A stretch of 64,000 nucleotides of DNA, from contig NZ_JAAOBY010000001.1 of NCBI RefSeq assembly GCF_011365745.1, positions 496,001 through 560,000 on the forward strand, given 5' to 3'. The notes under the pieces are model-generated. The model had not been told where the DNA came from, did no database searches, and was given only the letters and a program-made list of their open reading frames with translations. Source of the stretch: Flavobacterium turcicum. Lineage in GTDB: Bacteria; Bacteroidota; Bacteroidia; Flavobacteriales; Flavobacteriaceae. This document shows, in pieces, positions 26,329 through 35,656 of the stretch; the first letter of the stretch is position 1, and every line of letters begins with the position of its first letter. The position numbers and the translations under genes are program-made.

Positions 26329-27012
26329 ATGAAGAAAAAACACACCAAAATTTTATTAGTTGATGACGAGCCAGATATCTTAGAAATAGTTGGTTACAAC
26401 CTATCTCAAGAAGGATATCAAATTTTTACCGCTGTTAATGGTAAGGAGGCTATTGCAAAAGCTAAGAAGGAAATTCCAGACCTTATTATAATGGATGTAA
26501 TGATGCCAGAAATGGACGGAATGGAAGCTTGCGAGCACATCAGGAAAATTCCAGAATTGAATAATGTTTTGATCACTTTTCTAACCGCTAGAAGCGAAGA
26601 TTACTCACAAGTAGCCGGTTTTGATGCGGGTGCCGATGATTATATTACCAAACCGATCAAACCGAAATTATTGGTCAGTAAAGTAAAAGCTTTATTACGT
26701 CGTTTAAAGGAAAAAGAATCCGAAAGCGAAACCTTAAATGTGGGTGGTATTGAAATCAATAGAGAAGAATACAAAATAATAAAAGACAATATTGAGATTG
26801 CGCTTCCGCGAAAAGAATTCGAATTGTTTTACCTCTTGGCATCAAAACCAGGAAAAGTATTCAAACGTGACGAAATTCTCGATAAGGTTTGGGGTAACGA
26901 AGTAGTTGTTGGCGGCAGAACAATTGACGTGCATATCAGAAAGTTGCGTGAAAAAATTGGAGAAGATTTGTTTAAAACCATCAAAGGAGTTGGTTATAAG
27001 TTTGAAGTGTAA
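26329..27012 (+). CDS. OmpR/PhoB family response regulator
   Basis: The 227-residue protein has a receiver domain (acidic pocket Asp12/Asp13, phospho-acceptor Asp56 in IIMDVMMPEMDG, Lys near DYITKPIKP) and a C-terminal OmpR/PhoB winged-helix domain (residues about 130-227: RKEFELFYLLASKPGKVFKR, GGRTIDVHIRKLREK). It is the partner of the kinase whose ATG follows immediately. The pair resembles PhoB/PhoR of Bacteroidota, but no phosphate genes (pst) are next to it, so the Pho assignment is an inference from homology and neighbourhood. Confidence 0.95.
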   Translation: MKKKHTKILLVDDEPDILEIVGYNLSQEGYQIFTAVNGKEAIAKAKKEIPDLIIMDVMMPEMDGMEACEHIRKIPELNNVLITFLTARSEDYSQVAGFDAGADDYITKPIKPKLLVSKVKALLRRLKEKESESETLNVGGIEINREEYKIIKDNIEIALPRKEFELFYLLASKPGKVFKRDEILDKVWGNEVVVGGRTIDVHIRKLREKIGEDLFKTIKGVGYKFEV

Positions 27013-28083
27013 ATGACAATAAATTTTAAAAAAACTTACCGATTTGCAGTCAAATCGTCCTTGTATATAACTTTGTTCTCTACTTTATTAGTGAGTTTTT
27101 TAACGCACTATTTTTTTGAATTTTCCCTTAATTTCATTCTTATTTTTGCGGTTTGCATCGCCTCTTTTTCATTTTTAGTGGTGCAATATCGTGTAGAGCG
27201 TTTTATTTATAAAAAAGTAAAAAAGATTTATGATGACGTTTCTTTGTTAGAGTCAAGTACGTTTAGAAATCAGCCTATTACCACTGATATGGCTACGCTT
27301 ACGCGCGAAGTGAAAAAGTTCGCTACCGATAAAAAACTTGAAATTGAAACGCTAAAAGTGCGTGAAGAATACCGAAGAGAATTTTTGGGTAACGTTTCGC
27401 ACGAATTGAAAACACCTTTATTTACCGTTCAAGGATATCTTTCTACTTTGTTGGATGGAGCTATGAACGATAAAACGATTCGAAAAAAATATTTAGAACG
27501 TGCTGAAAAAGGGGTAGAGCGTCTTATTTATATTGTACAAGATTTAGACATGATCTCTAAACTAGAAACAGGCGATTTGAATCTTGAAATTGCCGAGTTT
27601 GATATCGTAAAATTAGTGCAAAACGTTTTTGATTTACTCGAAATGAAAGCCTCTAAAAAGGATATTCTTTTGATGTTTGACATGCGCTACCACAAACCAA
27701 TTATGGTGTTGGGTGACCAAGAAAAAATTCAACAAGTGGTCATGAACTTGGTTGTAAATTCTATCAAATATGGTAAACTAAAAGGGACAACCGAGGTAAG
27801 TATCGAAGAGTTAACTACAGATAAAGTAATTGTTCGCTTTACGGATAATGGCGAAGGAATCGAAAAGAAAAATATTCCGCGTTTATTTGAACGTTTTTAC
27901 CGAGTTGATCAAAGTGGTGCACGAACTGAAGGAGGTTCTGGCCTTGGTCTTTCAATTGTCAAGCACATTATTGAGGCGCACGACGAAAAAATTTATGTCG
28001 ATAGTAACTTTGGCGTAGGATCGGAGTTTTCATTTACGTTAACGACATCCAAAAACGAAGCTTCTTTTGGGGTAAAAAAATAA
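27013..28083 (+). CDS. Membrane sensor histidine kinase (PhoR-like)
   Basis: The 356-residue protein has two N-terminal membrane helices (residues about 15-35 and 40-58) with almost no periplasmic loop, then a dimerisation/H-box region FLGNVSHELKTP with phospho-His130, and an HATPase domain (NLVVNSIKYGK, FTDNGEGIEKK, GGSGLGLSIVKHI). The nearly absent sensory loop means it must sense in or via the membrane or through partners, as PhoR does with PstSCAB/PhoU. It abuts the regulator gene (stop then ATG), indicating one operon. Confidence 0.95.
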   Translation: MTINFKKTYRFAVKSSLYITLFSTLLVSFLTHYFFEFSLNFILIFAVCIASFSFLVVQYRVERFIYKKVKKIYDDVSLLESSTFRNQPITTDMATLTREVKKFATDKKLEIETLKVREEYRREFLGNVSHELKTPLFTVQGYLSTLLDGAMNDKTIRKKYLERAEKGVERLIYIVQDLDMISKLETGDLNLEIAEFDIVKLVQNVFDLLEMKASKKDILLMFDMRYHKPIMVLGDQEKIQQVVMNLVVNSIKYGKLKGTTEVSIEELTTDKVIVRFTDNGEGIEKKNIPRLFERFYRVDQSGARTEGGSGLGLSIVKHIIEAHDEKIYVDSNFGVGSEFSFTLTTSKNEASFGVKK

Positions 28084-28108
28084 TTATTAGCCGCAGTTGT
28101 CAATTATT

Positions 28109-29188
28109 TTATTCTGCGAATAAACCAAACAATTTCTCCCAAGCTACTTTTGAATCTGCTTTTGGCAAACCTTTATAATGATTGGCATCTTGCAAATTGG
28201 CGATACAAAATTCATCCTGAGTGGCATAAGGTACAAGACCTTCTTTTTCTAGTTTTTGGGCCAAATATTCTTGTTCAAATTGCCCTGGTGTAGGTATAAA
28301 GAACGCTTTTTTGCGCAATACGGAAAGATCCATAATCGAGGTATAACCAGAGCGACAAAGTACCATTTCACTTTCGTTGATAGCCTGCTCTAGCTGGCAA
28401 GTGGTCATAAAATTATAATATTCGACCTTCTCGGTTTGAGTTGTTTTTTGTTGTGCAACAACAGTTCCTGCAACAAAGAGAACGGATCCTTCAAACCTCT
28501 TCAATTCCTGTAATATATGCGCTTCGAGCATACTTCGTTGTGGTTCAGGACCCGAGAGTAAAACGAGCAAATCGTATTTTTTTGGTACTAACTTTTTTTG
28601 TAGGCGACTTATCGGTCCTATGTATTTTAACTTATGATCAAAATCGTCAATGTGACCTAAAATACCTGATAAATTGTTGCTGCTGGCATAATCAGGTATC
28701 CAACATTCGTTATGTTGAAAGGCAAAGTACTGATGAATTTTGCTACTGATCCATGTTGTTTGTCCGCTTAAAACCTGTATTTGGTGTGTGAGATAAGCGC
28801 TTGGTATGTTTTTATTGTACACGCCTAAACGGTTATCAGATATTATGCCGTCAATGCCGTAGGTTGTAATCCATTTTTTTACCAATGCTTTTTCTTCTCG
28901 AATAGCTTTTAAGGTTTTCCAACTGTTTTTTAACAAATGCCATTTGAAATTTTTGCCTTTGGTGGCATATTCTATTTCGTATGATGGAAGTTCAAGTGTT
29001 TTTAGGTCTGGAAATTCCCTTTGAAGTAACAACAAAGCAGCGCCATCAGAGGCGATGATAGGTTGGTAGTTAAGCTCTAAAAGTGCTTTAATAATGGGAA
29101 TACAACGGGTAGCATGGCCTAAACCCCAGTTTAAAGGGGCAACTAAAATCGTTTTAAATGGAGAAGTCGCAATTGTTTCTGTAGGCAT
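28109..29188 (-). CDS. MurG-like GT-B glycosyltransferase family protein
   Basis: The start is taken at Met11 of the ORF (29188); the earlier ATG at 29218 is possible. The roughly 359-residue protein begins FKTILVAPLNWGLGHATRC, the GLGHATR loop of GT-B transferases (MurG, UDP-GlcNAc transferases). It contains ISDNRLGVYNKNIPSAYLTH and ends with MVLCRSGYTSIMDLSVLRKK, an acceptor/nucleotide-sugar pocket like that of MurG, and a final E...AQKLEKEGLV. No signal peptide or membrane segment is visible. Donor and acceptor are unknown; a role in surface glycan is a guess. Confidence 0.8.
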   Translation of the reverse strand: MPTETIATSPFKTILVAPLNWGLGHATRCIPIIKALLELNYQPIIASDGAALLLLQREFPDLKTLELPSYEIEYATKGKNFKWHLLKNSWKTLKAIREEKALVKKWITTYGIDGIISDNRLGVYNKNIPSAYLTHQIQVLSGQTTWISSKIHQYFAFQHNECWIPDYASSNNLSGILGHIDDFDHKLKYIGPISRLQKKLVPKKYDLLVLLSGPEPQRSMLEAHILQELKRFEGSVLFVAGTVVAQQKTTQTEKVEYYNFMTTCQLEQAINESEMVLCRSGYTSIMDLSVLRKKAFFIPTPGQFEQEYLAQKLEKEGLVPYATQDEFCIANLQDANHYKGLPKADSKVAWEKLFGLFAE

Positions 29189-29298
29189 AAACTTGGGTTT
29201 AATGCTGGAAAGATACACAAGTTCAGTGCTTTTTTGTATTTACAAAAGTTTACCAAACCATTAATTTAATGAATTGTCTACGCGTTGCATGTCAAAAA

Positions 29299-29337
29299 AA
29301 AACGAAGACCTTCGGTGTAAAGAAGGTTTTCGTTTTA
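29299..29337 (-). terminator. Intrinsic terminator of the lysine-rich protein gene
   Basis: AAAACGAAGACCTTC pairs with GAAGGTTTTCGTTTT around a short loop, with flanking A/T runs. Confidence 0.85.
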
Positions 29338-29354
29338 TTTCTGTATTTTATAAT

Positions 29355-29960
29355 TTAGTCTTGAATGTAAGTCTTATTTCCGTTAGCATTAATGTAGTAT
29401 TTACCGCCTCTTGGACCTGTGTATACCTTCTTGCCATTATATTCACCAGTTACTTTATCGGCAACTTTTGGCGCTTTTTCATTGGTTTCTTTTACTGTTT
29501 TAGTAGCTTTTGCTTTTGTTGCAGTTGCTTTCTCTTTTACTGTTTTTGATTTTTCAGCGACAACATCTGCTTTAGATTTGGTTATTTTTTCTTTTGCAGC
29601 GGTTGCTTTCTCTTTTGCAGCAGCAGTTTTTTCTTTTTTGTCAGTTGCCTTTTCTTTAATGGCATTTGCTTTTTCTGCTTTTGCTTCAGCGACTTCTGCT
29701 TTTGCTTTTGTAGCTTTCTCTTTTGTAGCTGTAGCTTTTTCTTTAGTAGCAGTTGTTTTCTCTTTTGCCGTTTTAGCTTTCTCTTTTGCAGTAGCTGCTT
29801 TTTCTTCTGCTGCATCGGCTTTAGCTTTCGTTATTTTTTCTTTGGCCTTTGCTGTTTTTTCAGTTGCCGCTTTCGTGGTTTTTTTAGCTGCAGCCGTAGT
29901 TTGTGCATTTCCCATAAAAGATAGGAGTAAAGCGAAAAGAAGTAAAATCGATTTTTTCAT
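29355..29960 (-). CDS. Exported Lys/Ala-rich histone-H1-like protein with basic adaptor domain
   Basis: 201 residues from ATG 29960 with a signal peptide ending GNAQ at about residue 20. Residues about 25-175 are almost only Ala, Lys, Glu and Thr in degenerate heptad-like repeats (KEKATAAKEK), predicting a long charged coiled coil. The last roughly 25 residues, VYTGPRGGKYYINANG and after, match the PBCV-specific basic adaptor domain. This is exported by its signal peptide, unlike DNA-packing H1-like proteins. It may bind anionic polymers at the surface; no function is known. The complementary strand also has a long ORF (29419-30075), a shadow of the repeats. Confidence 0.75.
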   Translation of the reverse strand: MKKSILLLFALLLSFMGNAQTTAAAKKTTKAATEKTAKAKEKITKAKADAAEEKAATAKEKAKTAKEKTTATKEKATATKEKATKAKAEVAEAKAEKANAIKEKATDKKEKTAAAKEKATAAKEKITKSKADVVAEKSKTVKEKATATKAKATKTVKETNEKAPKVADKVTGEYNGKKVYTGPRGGKYYINANGNKTYIQD

Positions 29961-30034
29961 TGGTCTGATTTTTATGTTAGTAGTTTTAAAAATACAAAAA
30001 AATATGATTGGCAATCTGTTACTTGTACATTTAT

Positions 30035-33000
30035 TTAAAAGTAAGCTCTTAGCTGCACATTACCAGTATGAATAGTTGCATTGCGCTCGCTTTTTCGACC
30101 TTGATAATTGAAGTTAATGTCTAAGAATGAAGTAATGCTTTTTTGTAACAAAGCACGCCAAGTAACGTTTTGTCCTGTTTGTAATCCTTCGAGCATTTGA
30201 AATCCAACGGCTGAGAATTCATTACCATTAAATTTATTTTCATACAATGATAATTCGCCATTAAAAGTAAATTTTTTAGATCCTGCATACGAGAACGAAG
30301 TTCCTAATCGATTTTGTGATAGTAATTCACCATTGCCAATTTGGTTTTGTTTTTTCTGATACTCATAAAACAATTCCCAACTGGTACTTTTTGAAAACAA
30401 ATAACTGATTTTTGGAGCCAATTGATATCCCGTAACATCGAAATTTTTCTCAATAAAATCCTCGGAGTTAACTTTGTTTTGAATGGTTTTTGTAAAAAAG
30501 CCTAAAAGCCAACTTTTTTGGTACAAATGGTTGTATTGTAGTTGGTGCGAACCATTATTAGCCTCCTGTGAGCCAATAGACAGTAAACTTTTGGTTTTGT
30601 TAAGCAAATAAGTATATGTTACAGAGTTTTTTTGCTTGCCGCGGTTGTAATAAAGCGTATTTCTTAAACTTGAAGTCAAACCTAATACTTCATCCGAAAT
30701 AGGACTGAACGGGTTCCATTCAAAATTAGAGCCGTTGTTTCTTATTTTTCGATCTAGCAAAAATGCAGTTTGATTATAGAAATAAGAAGCGAATTTTTTA
30801 AAACCTTTCTCGTTTTGCCATTGTGTAGGATTGAAAGTTAGGGCTTGCGAAAATTTATTTTGGTGGGTTTTTATAAAAATGCGATTGGGTAAAAATACAC
30901 GTATAAATTTGGCTTGATCGATAAATGGTGCTACCTCAAACTCTTGTAGTTCTTGAATACCATTGCTGTTATAATCGTTCCAAGTATACACACCTTGCCC
31001 AACGGCTACTTCGAGATACGTAAATTCTTGTCGCGGAATACTTCCTGAAGTAGTTTCATAAACCGTGTTGCTCAACAATAGCGAGTTAAAAAATCGGTCA
31101 GAGTAGATGATGCGAGAGTTCAAAGTGCTTTCTCTTTTTCGATTGTTGGCTTCAAAGTCAAGTGTTCTGTAATTAGCAACCACGCTCAAATCACTAGTCT
31201 TGGTTTGGATTAATCTCGATTTTAAAACAAAGGTGTTCGATTGATTGACGCGCTGCACTACTCCGTTTTGCAAACTGTCATTGATTCTTTTTAAATATCC
31301 TAATTCAAAAAATACTTTAGTACTGTCTCCACGACCGATATGTCCGCCGTATTCAATAAATTTTTGACTTAAAATTGAAAGTTGTTGCGTGTTTTTGTTG
31401 CGCTCGCTATTGTTTTCAAGTCGTAACGAGGTACCAATCCAGTTTTTTTTGAATCTATAACGCACTTGAGATTGATTGCGTAAAAAAGATGAACTTAAAA
31501 TATTGTTCTCGCTTTGCAAGTAACTGCCTTGTTGGCGAATATTCCAATTCTTATTTTGTAAAAATCCACTTATTACATGACGATTTCCAGTGAAATTCCC
31601 AGCAAAATCTAATTTTTCTAGTTGGTAGCTTGCATTTCCTATACTTGTGGATTTTGAATTTTGGTTTTTTTGTAGCTGTAATCCAGTGACCAACAAACTT
31701 TGATTGCCTGTGGTTAAAGGTTCTAAATTCCAATCGCGATTGAATTCAATGTTGTTCAATCGTTCTACAGTTTTAAAGGTACTTTCAATAAATTGGTAAT
31801 TGACAAATGCATCCATGTTCCAAGCTTTCGAAAACAAGCGCTGCTTACTTTTTATTTTGGCTGCTAGTCCTTTATTATTGTCGTCATCTAGTGTTGAAAA
31901 TAAATTTTGATCGTTGTTGCTTACTCCAATTTCAACGTCAATATTCGTTTTTTCAGTAGGATGAAATTGGCCTATAAAACTAGCAACTTGAACTTTATTA
32001 GGCGCAATTAATTGAATGATTGGTTCGTAATTTCCTTGTGGAATGCCGTTAATTGGAGCTACATAAGTGAAAACTCTACTGATGGTATTAGTGTTGGATA
32101 AAATGTAATTTCCAGCATTGGCACCAACCAAAGAGAAGCGTACGTTATATAAATCGCCATCTACGTCGGTGGTATATTCGTAAACAAGCATACCGTTCAC
32201 AAGAATTTGTTTATAGAGTACTTTATTGTCGCTGTAGGTATCCAAAAAAGCCGATGGTGCAGTCATTTGGCTCGTATCATCACCGGCATTTTTTATAATT
32301 TGAACTTGTTCTTGCGACAGGTTTTGTTGAACAGGTTGGTTTTTTAAATCGCTTTCAGAGTATAAATATCCGCCAAATCGCCACTTTTTAGATTCGTGTG
32401 TTCCGCCAGCATAAGTTACAAATCGGCTGTAATTCCGGTCGGTATATTGGTATTCAATCGCAATTCGCATTTCAGAGGTTATTGTAAACAATGGTGTAAA
32501 GATGATTTCTCCAGCATTGTAATCAATCGTATAATCTTTGTTTTCGCCACGCTCCAGCAAATTGCCGTTTACAAACACGCGCTCCGATCCTGAAACAATA
32601 AGCACGTACAACTCACCATTTTGGCCACGTAATTTATAGGGTCCTAGATTTCCTTCCTGACCTACGATATCGCTTTTGGCGTATTGTCCTCTAACTATTG
32701 CTGCTGCTGCAAATACATTGCTTTTATTGTTTTTTCCCTCCCAATTAAAGTTAGTAGCTATACCCTGCACTTTTTTATTAAAGTTTAAAAATTGGGTTTC
32801 TTTATTTTCTAGAAACAAGTCGCCTGCACGTATGCTCCAATTTGTGCTAAAAAGTTCCATAAAAACAGAATCAAATTGGTCTAGTTGCTGCGAGTAGCCA
32901 CCATCTTGCAGTGGTATATTACTGTCTTGTAGTGAGGCTCTAATACTTACTTTGTCGGATAATTTTCCAGTGATTTGTAAATCGAGATTCGAGTTTAAAA

Positions 33001-33466
33001 CAGCGTTTTGGTTGTTACCAATAGTGATGCCTCGTGTTATACTTCCTGAAGTACTCAACCCATCAAAGGGAATGTTTTTTTTGATGTTGGTGTCGGTTAT
33101 GCTGTATAAATTTCCTTTCCCTGCTGCATTTGAGACTACTTTACTCGGATCGTAAATATAGTAGGTTTTGGTTAGTTCTTCAGGATATTGCAAGTAAGCT
33201 ACTGTGATTGAATCTCTAGGATTGCCATAATCAGAAAGTAATAATAAAGTGCTTTTTGAAAAATCAATACGATATAAAGTACTGTCAATTGCTTTTCCTT
33301 TGGAATCTAAAACTTTAAAAAAACTCGAGTTGATACTATTTTTTTCGAGCCGAATGGTATCTTTTGTAGGAGCTATTCTTTTGGTTTGGTAGAGCGTGCT
33401 TTTTTCCTGAGCCCAAAGCCCAGAACAACAGCATAAAACAATCCAAAAAAATAATTTTTTCCACAT
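30035..33466 (-). CDS. Large hypothetical outer-membrane-associated protein (1143 residues)
   Basis: Start at ATG 33466 (MWKKLFFWIVLCCCSGLWAQ signal peptide); the ORF opens 6 codons earlier. The protein ends with amphipathic beta-strands and a terminal YF (LRAYF), as in outer-membrane barrels. The N-terminal third (residues about 20-400) has beta-rich domains with repeated SGSITRGITIGNNQNAV-type sequence and IDYNAGEIIFTPLF. I know it as a conserved flavobacterial hypothetical; it has some resemblance to gliding-machinery-type proteins but no motif I can name. It is preceded by a long unlinked spacer and is followed by the Lys-rich gene. Confidence 0.72.
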   Translation of the reverse strand: MWKKLFFWIVLCCCSGLWAQEKSTLYQTKRIAPTKDTIRLEKNSINSSFFKVLDSKGKAIDSTLYRIDFSKSTLLLLSDYGNPRDSITVAYLQYPEELTKTYYIYDPSKVVSNAAGKGNLYSITDTNIKKNIPFDGLSTSGSITRGITIGNNQNAVLNSNLDLQITGKLSDKVSIRASLQDSNIPLQDGGYSQQLDQFDSVFMELFSTNWSIRAGDLFLENKETQFLNFNKKVQGIATNFNWEGKNNKSNVFAAAAIVRGQYAKSDIVGQEGNLGPYKLRGQNGELYVLIVSGSERVFVNGNLLERGENKDYTIDYNAGEIIFTPLFTITSEMRIAIEYQYTDRNYSRFVTYAGGTHESKKWRFGGYLYSESDLKNQPVQQNLSQEQVQIIKNAGDDTSQMTAPSAFLDTYSDNKVLYKQILVNGMLVYEYTTDVDGDLYNVRFSLVGANAGNYILSNTNTISRVFTYVAPINGIPQGNYEPIIQLIAPNKVQVASFIGQFHPTEKTNIDVEIGVSNNDQNLFSTLDDDNNKGLAAKIKSKQRLFSKAWNMDAFVNYQFIESTFKTVERLNNIEFNRDWNLEPLTTGNQSLLVTGLQLQKNQNSKSTSIGNASYQLEKLDFAGNFTGNRHVISGFLQNKNWNIRQQGSYLQSENNILSSSFLRNQSQVRYRFKKNWIGTSLRLENNSERNKNTQQLSILSQKFIEYGGHIGRGDSTKVFFELGYLKRINDSLQNGVVQRVNQSNTFVLKSRLIQTKTSDLSVVANYRTLDFEANNRKRESTLNSRIIYSDRFFNSLLLSNTVYETTSGSIPRQEFTYLEVAVGQGVYTWNDYNSNGIQELQEFEVAPFIDQAKFIRVFLPNRIFIKTHQNKFSQALTFNPTQWQNEKGFKKFASYFYNQTAFLLDRKIRNNGSNFEWNPFSPISDEVLGLTSSLRNTLYYNRGKQKNSVTYTYLLNKTKSLLSIGSQEANNGSHQLQYNHLYQKSWLLGFFTKTIQNKVNSEDFIEKNFDVTGYQLAPKISYLFSKSTSWELFYEYQKKQNQIGNGELLSQNRLGTSFSYAGSKKFTFNGELSLYENKFNGNEFSAVGFQMLEGLQTGQNVTWRALLQKSITSFLDINFNYQGRKSERNATIHTGNVQLRAYF

Positions 33467-33563
33467 AAATAAGGATAACTCCAAAGTATCAAAAGTAGTA
33501 TATATTAATTGAATATTTCGTTTGCCAGAAATGGGTGAGTAGTTGGGGAAGATTCAAAAAAAA

Positions 33564-33597
33564 ATGGGATTCAAAATTTTAGTATTTGATTCCCATT
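33564..33597 (-). terminator. Intrinsic terminator of the aspartate kinase gene
   Basis: ATGGGATTCAAA pairs with TTTGATTCCCAT (one bulge), with A-run on the left. Confidence 0.75.
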
Positions 33598-33617
33598 GGT
33601 ATGAATGTTAGGTGTTT

Positions 33618-34874
33618 TTAAACTTCTTTAGTAACCACTTGCATGGTTTCGCGGCTCACTTGTTTTAATAAAACGGTCTTGTTTGCTTCAACAGTCTGCG
33701 CAGCGCTGTCATTAAAATGTCTGATGGTATATAAAGTTACGTTTTCTTCAAAATCGACTTTGAATTTTTTAGATAAAATGGCGTTTAAAGCAGTAAAGTT
33801 GTTGAATTTATCTTCTACACAAACAGAAAAACTGATAGCTGAATTTTGAATCAAATTCACCTTTATTTTAAATTGGTGGAAAAGAGCAAAAATTTCGCTG
33901 ATGTTCTCCTCCATGATAAAAGAGAAATCAATAGATGAAAGCGAAATCAATAACTGGTTTCTTTTTACAATAAAACATGGAAGGTACGGCTCTAAATCAA
34001 CTCCTTTTGAAACACTTGTCCCTTGTAAAAGTGGATTGATAAATGATTTTACATACAAAGGAATTTCCTTTTTTTGCAAAGGTTGTAACGTTTTAGGGTG
34101 AATTACAGTAGCACCATAAAAGGCTAACTCGATGGCTTCACGGTAGGAAATTTGATTTAACAAACTTGCATTTTCAAAATAACGCGGATCGGCGTTCATA
34201 ACTCCCGGAACGTCTTTCCAAATAGTTACACTTTCAGCATTTAAGCAATAAGCAAAAATAGCCGCAGTATAATCAGATCCTTCACGACCCAATGTAGTAG
34301 TAAAATTGTTTGGGTCAGATCCCAAAAATCCTTGTGTGATGTTAAGTGTTTTGCGTTTTACATTTTTTGAAATGTTAGCTTGAGTTAATTCCCAATCCAC
34401 TTCAGCATCTCTGTAATTAGCATCTGTTTTTACAAAATTACGTACATCTAGCCATTGTGTAGCCATGCCCATAAAGTTCATGTAGTGGCTTAAGATTGTA
34501 GTTGAAATTAATTCGCCATAACTTACCACTTGATCGTACACAAAATTATAATTAGGAGATTTGTTGTGTGCTAAAAAATATTCCAAATCAGCAAACTGCT
34601 CGCTTACGGCTGTAAATACTGCATTATTTTCATCTTCGAATAGATCTAAAAGAATTTGGTTGTGGTACTTTTTTACTTCTTGCACTGCCGCATTTAGTTC
34701 AGCCGATTTATCAAAATAATGTTTGATTACCAATTCTAACGCATTTGTTGTTTTTCCCATTGCTGATACTACTAGCAACACATCTTCATAACCCACGGTT
34801 TTTAACACATGCTGCACGTTTTTGATTCCTGCAGCGTCTTTAACAGAGGCACCTCCAAATTTAAATACTCTCAT
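33618..34874 (-). CDS. Aspartate kinase (monofunctional)
   Basis: The 418-residue protein starts MRVFKFGGASVKDAAGIKNV, the AK nucleotide/aspartate loop, and has the TLGREGSDYTAAIFAYCL block with the conserved GRGGSD-like signature (GREGSD). The C-terminal third (residues about 285-418) should contain the ACT domains that give lysine/threonine control; they are shorter than in AKIII. It makes aspartyl phosphate for lysine, methionine and threonine synthesis. No partner dehydrogenase is adjacent. Confidence 0.93.
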   Translation of the reverse strand: MRVFKFGGASVKDAAGIKNVQHVLKTVGYEDVLLVVSAMGKTTNALELVIKHYFDKSAELNAAVQEVKKYHNQILLDLFEDENNAVFTAVSEQFADLEYFLAHNKSPNYNFVYDQVVSYGELISTTILSHYMNFMGMATQWLDVRNFVKTDANYRDAEVDWELTQANISKNVKRKTLNITQGFLGSDPNNFTTTLGREGSDYTAAIFAYCLNAESVTIWKDVPGVMNADPRYFENASLLNQISYREAIELAFYGATVIHPKTLQPLQKKEIPLYVKSFINPLLQGTSVSKGVDLEPYLPCFIVKRNQLLISLSSIDFSFIMEENISEIFALFHQFKIKVNLIQNSAISFSVCVEDKFNNFTALNAILSKKFKVDFEENVTLYTIRHFNDSAAQTVEANKTVLLKQVSRETMQVVTKEV

Positions 34875-34931
34875 TTTATCATCATATTGTGCATCTAGTT
34901 GCGTAGTAACAACTAAATAGCAATTGTTATT

Positions 34932-35420
34932 TTATTTATTTTCACAAAAAATTGCAATTCCTTGCTCATCCATTTGTACCACATGCCAATCGCGTAATAC
35001 TTTAGCACCTGATTTTTCATAAAAGTCAATGGCAGGTGTATTCCAATCTAATACATTCCATTCTACGCGTCGTACTTGATCTTTTTTTCCTTGTTGTAAA
35101 ACGGCTGCGTACAATGCAGAACCTAATCCGGTGCCGCGCATACTTTCTTTAACTACCAAATCTTCAAGGTGAATGGTTTTACCTTTCCAAGTTGAAAAAC
35201 GATAGTACCAAAGCGCAATACCTACGATTTCTTTTTCATGGGTAGTGTTTGTAATTTCGGCTACAAAAACATGAAAAAGCGGATTGGCTCCAAAACCATC
35301 TCGCACTAAATCGTCAACGGTAATTTTTACTGCATCGGGTTCTTTTTCAAAAATAGCCAATTCTTTGATGAGTCCTAAAACGGATTCCATGTCTGCTGCT
35401 GTTCCTTGTCGTATGATCAT
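34932..35420 (-). CDS. GNAT family N-acetyltransferase (SAT1-like)
   Basis: The 162-residue protein has the GNAT fold: N-terminal IRQGTAADMESVLGLIKELA, IHLEDLVVKESMRGTGLGSALYAAV with the acetyl-CoA loop (RGTGLGSA), and VEWNVLDWNTPAIDFYEKSGA. The pattern is close to spermidine/spermine or thialysine acetyltransferases (SAT1-like). The substrate is probably a diamine. It follows upstream of the aspartate kinase gene on the same strand with a 57-base gap. Confidence 0.88.
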   Translation of the reverse strand: MIIRQGTAADMESVLGLIKELAIFEKEPDAVKITVDDLVRDGFGANPLFHVFVAEITNTTHEKEIVGIALWYYRFSTWKGKTIHLEDLVVKESMRGTGLGSALYAAVLQQGKKDQVRRVEWNVLDWNTPAIDFYEKSGAKVLRDWHVVQMDEQGIAIFCENK

Positions 35421-35656
35421 GATTGATTAAGTTTTGTTGAAATCGAGTAATTGTCACTTTGCTTTTTAGCGTGAACAAGTTCGAAATAAAGTAAATTATA
35501 AACTTCGATTATCGCAAAAAATGCTGCTTCTGAGTACTCAAAATTGAACTTTTTACAGCAAATATACAATAGAGCTAAACTAAGTGCGTATTATTCAATT
35601 CATTTTCACAAAAAAAACGATATTTGTGACTTCAAAATAACTACAACGATTTCGTA

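Noticed and set aside
29419..30075. Plus-strand 218-codon ORF opposite the Lys-rich protein
   Set aside because: It is the complement of AAA/GCA-rich codons, giving an endless FSFVAVAF pattern; the minus strand has the signal peptide and adaptor domain.
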